64,000 bases of DNA from Aneurinibacillus soli (lineage in GTDB: Bacteria > Bacillota > Bacilli > Aneurinibacillales > Aneurinibacillaceae), in contig NZ_AP017312.1 of the NCBI RefSeq assembly GCF_002355375.1, forward strand, positions 2,993,001-3,057,000, written 5' to 3'. The notes under the pieces are model-generated. The model was not told where the DNA came from. It did no database searches and saw only the letters and a program-made list of their open reading frames with translations. Of the stretch, positions 60,793 to 64,000 are shown piece after piece. How positions within the stretch are numbered: position 1 is the stretch's first letter; every line of letters begins with the position of its first letter. A program made the position numbers and the translations under genes.

Positions 60793-63600
60793 TCACCCCG
60801 CCTTACTGTATAGTTCTAGTTTTACGTTTGAAATGGTAGGGGAAACGCTTGTGTTATTTGTCGTAATCGTCTGCCGGACTTTCAGCGTTTTTCCTTTTAC
60901 ATCCATATCTGTTGCAATCCCCGGAATAGTTGTCCCGTTTGTGGCCGTTTGCCATGTAGCCCCATTGTCGATTGATGTTTCTAAGGTTATAGTCCCGGCT
61001 GGATTATTACTAATAGCTGTAAACTTACCGTAAAATTTAATAGCCCCGTTTTGGCTATCCTGCCAAGCCGTGAGTGGTTCTGTAAAATCTCTGCTATTTT
61101 CTATCGTTGTCGGCCTTGTCGTTGTTCCCGTGGTATAGTTCGTTAATTGCACAATGGCCCCCCATGTTCCATTTGTACATGCAATCTTGCCTATATTGTG
61201 GATTGACGTTGTTGACGTAGCACACAGTACAAAAAGATTGTTGTTTTTGTCTGCTGTGATAGATGGCCATGCAGAAAAACGTGTAGTACCACTTGTTAAT
61301 TTCACAGGGGCTGACCACGTGGCTCCGACATCTAGTGACTTGCTATATCGAACATGGTTCCAATTGGGGTCTGTACCATCTACCCCCCACCATACGGTGT
61401 GAATAACACCTGCTGAATCTTTGACGATTGACGGGTTATCGTGTTGATAGCTTACACCGCTTTGAATAACAATTTCGTTACCTAGAGTCGTGCCGTTATA
61501 CGTCCTTGAACGTATTCCATATACTCCGCTTCCTATTTGTTTTGTGTACGCACATATAACTGTGTTTGTATTCGCCATGCAGATAACGGGATTAACACTA
61601 TGGATATTGGCCGTGTTATCACTTGTAAACATAACCGGAGAAATGAATGTAGCCCCGTTATCGGTTGATTTCGTATACCGGATATTATAACTATTTACAT
61701 AACCACTGTCCGTACCGGAAGCGACAACGTGTATTGTACCGTCATCGCCAATACAAATACTACACCCCCCGATTAATGTAAGCCCGGTTACTGTTCCTTT
61801 GTTTAAAGTGAATGTGGACGTAACATTAACGGCATCAAACATTCCTAAAAGCGCACTGTTTACTGTGCTTGATATAGATGCAACAATATAGACTTGTGTC
61901 CCATTAGAAGCTACCGCCACGTCTTGCATAGTCCCTGAAATTGTAGCGGTTGTTAATAATTCGTAGGTACCTGCCGGGTCTTTTAATACATGGACATAAA
62001 TATGGCTCGCATCACGGGAAACAGTAATAATCCACCCGTTGCTCAATTTTTGCGGTCTTGCGTGTTCGTTTGTTGTATACCCGCTATTGGCAACGTTAAT
62101 TGGCGTTGTATAGTCATACGTCATAGGCAATTTACCTAAATCCTGCGTCCATGACAGTTTTGTAGTTGCGGCCAGTTTTACAGACGTTAAATCATATGTT
62201 TGCACCCGGTTCCCACTTGACGCGTATACGCCGCCAGTTTGTGCGAGTGAGAGAGACGTACCTGCTCCCGTTACGTTTATTAGCGCCCCGGTTGTCATGT
62301 CCTCTGTACACACAATGTCCTGCCCGATTTTTATTACGGTTACTTCTTGTATCTGACCAACAATTTTAAGGTTTCCATCCCTGTATAGCCGCTTAACTAT
62401 GTTCCCTGTCGTCTTGTCCCTAAAGTCTAAGGAGTCAGCTACAGCATTATAAGCTACGTCAAAATTACCAAACGTCTGTGCTGTAGCTACAATGTCAGTC
62501 AGCGATTTTCCACCTACCGTTGCTGCATCACCAGTAATACTTCCCGGTACTTTCCCTACGGAATCACGTACAGGTATCGTGTTTGCCGTAGTACCCGTAT
62601 TCGCATCGTATCCATCTACTTGATCTACGTTTAAATTGGTTACTTTCGTGGTGCTGGATACTACAAGAGGAGATGTCCCAGTTGTGGCTGTAGTCCATAG
62701 TTGTTTGACTGTCAGCGACCCTGACGAATCGCGCAAGGCGATAGTGTTTCCGGTGCCAGATGAACTTGCATGGTATCCATCCAGCAAGTCAGCACAAAGG
62801 TTCGTTACAACCGTTGTACTTAGGACAGAAAACGGTGCCGTCCCTGTAGTTGCCGTTGATTTGAATTGCCGCGTAGACATATCCCCATTTGCGTCTCGCT
62901 GTGTGAGCGTGTTTGCGGTATCTGCTGACGTAGCCCCATGTACACCTGTTGTAGCGTTCATATGTGCATTTGCTGCTTCTAGGGTAGTAGAAGGTGTTTG
63001 CCACCATTTCGCCTTCCCGGTTATTTTTGTAATCATATTGGCAAACCAAGAGAGCCATTGTCGTAGTTTACCTGTCTGATCTGATGTCGGAAGCGCCATT
63101 GTCTGATCTGCTATTAGGGCATCGAAATTAAGCGTGTTACGCTGATCGATGGATGTAATGACTTGGCTTGCATCTGTAGCAAAGTACCACAATGGTAGGG
63201 CTGCATTGGCTGTAGCTTGTGTTGTGGTGTTTTTTACTACTCCATCTACGTCTAAGTAGATGTATTGTCCTTGTGTAGCGTTTAGCGGCATATTACCAGC
63301 TGTAACATCGAATCTTAGTCCACCTACATATGCAATACCAGATGTCCAGTTGGCAGTTAATCCGGAAGCAGAAAACTGCAATCCCGCCGTTCCACTAGGC
63401 GCAGCCACGAAATTTCCGCCCCATTCTTTTGCTAACGACTCAACCAGGCTATGAGCATCCGCGATCCCTTGCTCGAAATGGTTGGCACGTGTAGAAGTGA
63501 ACCGGGTTCCTTCCTGCACCACTTTCAGTTTTCCGGTTTCGGGGTCAATCTGAACCGGGTCAATAACACGGTCAATCCATTCCTGTTTTTGATACGCCAC
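60793..63600 (-). CDS. Phage tail fibre with Asp-box repeats
   Basis: A 935-residue protein starting at GTG 63600 (GAGGTG upstream), which overlaps the previous gene stop. The N-terminal about 100 residues look like a tail-attachment domain; residues about 220-400 hold several degenerate repeats (VRDSVGKV, ALRDSSGSL, TQRDANGDM) followed by a long beta region with three sialidase-type Asp-boxes (S-x-D-x-G-x-T-W: STDNGATF, SLDVGATW, SIDNGATW). Asp-boxes occur in beta-propeller sialidases and phage fibres; enzymatic activity cannot be inferred. It probably binds a host receptor. Confidence 0.8.
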   Translation of the reverse strand: MAYQKQEWIDRVIDPVQIDPETGKLKVVQEGTRFTSTRANHFEQGIADAHSLVESLAKEWGGNFVAAPSGTAGLQFSASGLTANWTSGIAYVGGLRFDVTAGNMPLNATQGQYIYLDVDGVVKNTTTQATANAALPLWYFATDASQVITSIDQRNTLNFDALIADQTMALPTSDQTGKLRQWLSWFANMITKITGKAKWWQTPSTTLEAANAHMNATTGVHGATSADTANTLTQRDANGDMSTRQFKSTATTGTAPFSVLSTTVVTNLCADLLDGYHASSSGTGNTIALRDSSGSLTVKQLWTTATTGTSPLVVSSTTKVTNLNVDQVDGYDANTGTTANTIPVRDSVGKVPGSITGDAATVGGKSLTDIVATAQTFGNFDVAYNAVADSLDFRDKTTGNIVKRLYRDGNLKIVGQIQEVTVIKIGQDIVCTEDMTTGALINVTGAGTSLSLAQTGGVYASSGNRVQTYDLTSVKLAATTKLSWTQDLGKLPMTYDYTTPINVANSGYTTNEHARPQKLSNGWIITVSRDASHIYVHVLKDPAGTYELLTTATISGTMQDVAVASNGTQVYIVASISSTVNSALLGMFDAVNVTSTFTLNKGTVTGLTLIGGCSICIGDDGTIHVVASGTDSGYVNSYNIRYTKSTDNGATFISPVMFTSDNTANIHSVNPVICMANTNTVICAYTKQIGSGVYGIRSRTYNGTTLGNEIVIQSGVSYQHDNPSIVKDSAGVIHTVWWGVDGTDPNWNHVRYSKSLDVGATWSAPVKLTSGTTRFSAWPSITADKNNNLFVLCATSTTSIHNIGKIACTNGTWGAIVQLTNYTTGTTTRPTTIENSRDFTEPLTAWQDSQNGAIKFYGKFTAISNNPAGTITLETSIDNGATWQTATNGTTIPGIATDMDVKGKTLKVRQTITTNNTSVSPTISNVKLELYSKAG

Positions 63601-63911
63601 TACGCTTTCACCTCAACTTTCACTTCAAATTCAAAGGCAATAAGTAAGCCGGTCTCCACTTTAGTAACGGAAACCGGCTTGATTGCGAGTGTATTTCCTG
63701 TACTGTCCATGAGGGAGAAACTCTGAATGTTCCCCTGCACCGTATCATCCAAATAAATGTATATTGTCAGCCTCATCCCATTTACATCAGTTTTGAAAAT
63801 CGGGAATGTTTGTGGCTGGCCATTGATATTTACAAAGGCATGGTCGACATGCCTGCTTATGTCATCTCGCAATAGCTGCAGCAATAACGGTTGTACAATT
63901 GTAGCTGCCAC
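63600..63911 (-). CDS. Phage protein of the tail region (103 aa)
   Basis: GTG 63911 with GGGGAGGAAT upstream. 103 residues with an N-terminal helix (MAATIVQPLLLQLLRDDISRHVD) and a beta-rich C-terminal part ending in an alternating Glu/Val/Lys strand. Adjacent to the fibre gene with a one-base overlap. Not recognised beyond its phage context. Confidence 0.6.
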   Translation of the reverse strand: MAATIVQPLLLQLLRDDISRHVDHAFVNINGQPQTFPIFKTDVNGMRLTIYIYLDDTVQGNIQSFSLMDSTGNTLAIKPVSVTKVETGLLIAFEFEVKVEVKA

Positions 63912-63913
63912 GT

Positions 63914-64000
63914 TTATTCCTCCCCTGGATAAAAGTCATTACATTCTGGATACATGAAGGTGTGTTCCCGTTCTATAGTAGTTACCGGCAGGCTTTCTTC
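63914..64000 (-). CDS. C-terminal end of a phage gene cut by the window edge
   Basis: Twenty-eight codons and a stop (TAA at 63914-63916) are visible, ending in FYPGEE; the gene starts outside the window. The stop is two bases before the next gene start. Presumably a tail component. Confidence 0.6.
   Translation of the reverse strand, partial: EESLPVTTIEREHTFMYPECNDFYPGEE

Overview
The window comes from a spore-forming Bacillales chromosome. It carries spoIVA, spoVIF, ypeB, a Spo0E-type phosphatase and an alpha/beta SASP, and long stretches follow the Bacillus subtilis gene order aroF-aroB-aroH-trpEDCFBA-hisC-tyrA-aroE, mtrB-hepS-menG-hepT-ndk-cheR, yphA-yphB-der-gpsA-spoIVA-hbs, ypfB-cmk-ypfD and ypbB-ypbE. 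Futalosine-route menaquinone genes and a ferredoxin-dependent oxoacid oxidoreductase suggest the Paenibacillaceae side (Aneurinibacillus/Brevibacillus-like). The genus is an inference. Nearly all genes lie on the minus strand.

Layout by position. 1-2.8 kb: partial TPR protein, an ECF sigma/anti-sigma pair with a likely autoregulated promoter, a membrane protein and a Spo0E-type phosphatase. 2.9-15.4 kb: the aromatic supraoperon aroC-aroB-aroH-trpEDCFBA-hisC-tyrA-aroA. Its trp part is preceded by a leader with a ladder of GAG/UAG triplets and a terminator, a TRAP-type attenuator, and mtrB, which encodes TRAP, lies 10 kb away. 16-23.4 kb: cheR, ndk, heptaprenyl diphosphate synthase, mqnA-ubiX-ubiA, menG, mtrB and hbs. 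23.6-37 kb: sporulation and housekeeping genes (spoIVA, 2Fe-2S ferredoxin, spoVIF, gpsA, plsY, der, the YIEGIA pair, yphA, S1-like protein, plsC, cmk, ypfB, ypeB). 37-54.8 kb: prsW, asparaginase, ypdA, glutamate dehydrogenase, a MecA-type adaptor, a long RelQ, a two-gene pyruvate:ferredoxin oxidoreductase-type complex, a TrxR-like flavoprotein, bacterial XPB, ypbE, ypbD, recQ and ypbB. 54.9-58 kb: fer, SASP, then an AT-rich accessory patch with a secreted matrixin-type protease. 58-64 kb: the tail-fibre and lysis end of a prophage (M15 endolysin, XhlA, holin-like protein, Asp-box tail fibre), running off the window.

How the genes work together: AroB, AroA and AroC make chorismate, which TrpE, AroH and probably MqnA all use. 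UbiX, UbiA, HepS/HepT and MenG supply later menaquinone steps. Tryptophan-loaded TRAP would bind the trp leader and cause termination.

The least explained signal is a family of five palindromic elements of about 235 bp at 15510-15746, 15793-16028, 25391-25629, 25760-25991 and 32473-32708. Their outer arms differ in sequence between copies but stay complementary within each copy, their internal motifs are conserved, and two inner helices show compensatory changes. Four of the five form head-to-head pairs. I do not recognise the family. It looks like a structured RNA or an oriented DNA-hairpin element.
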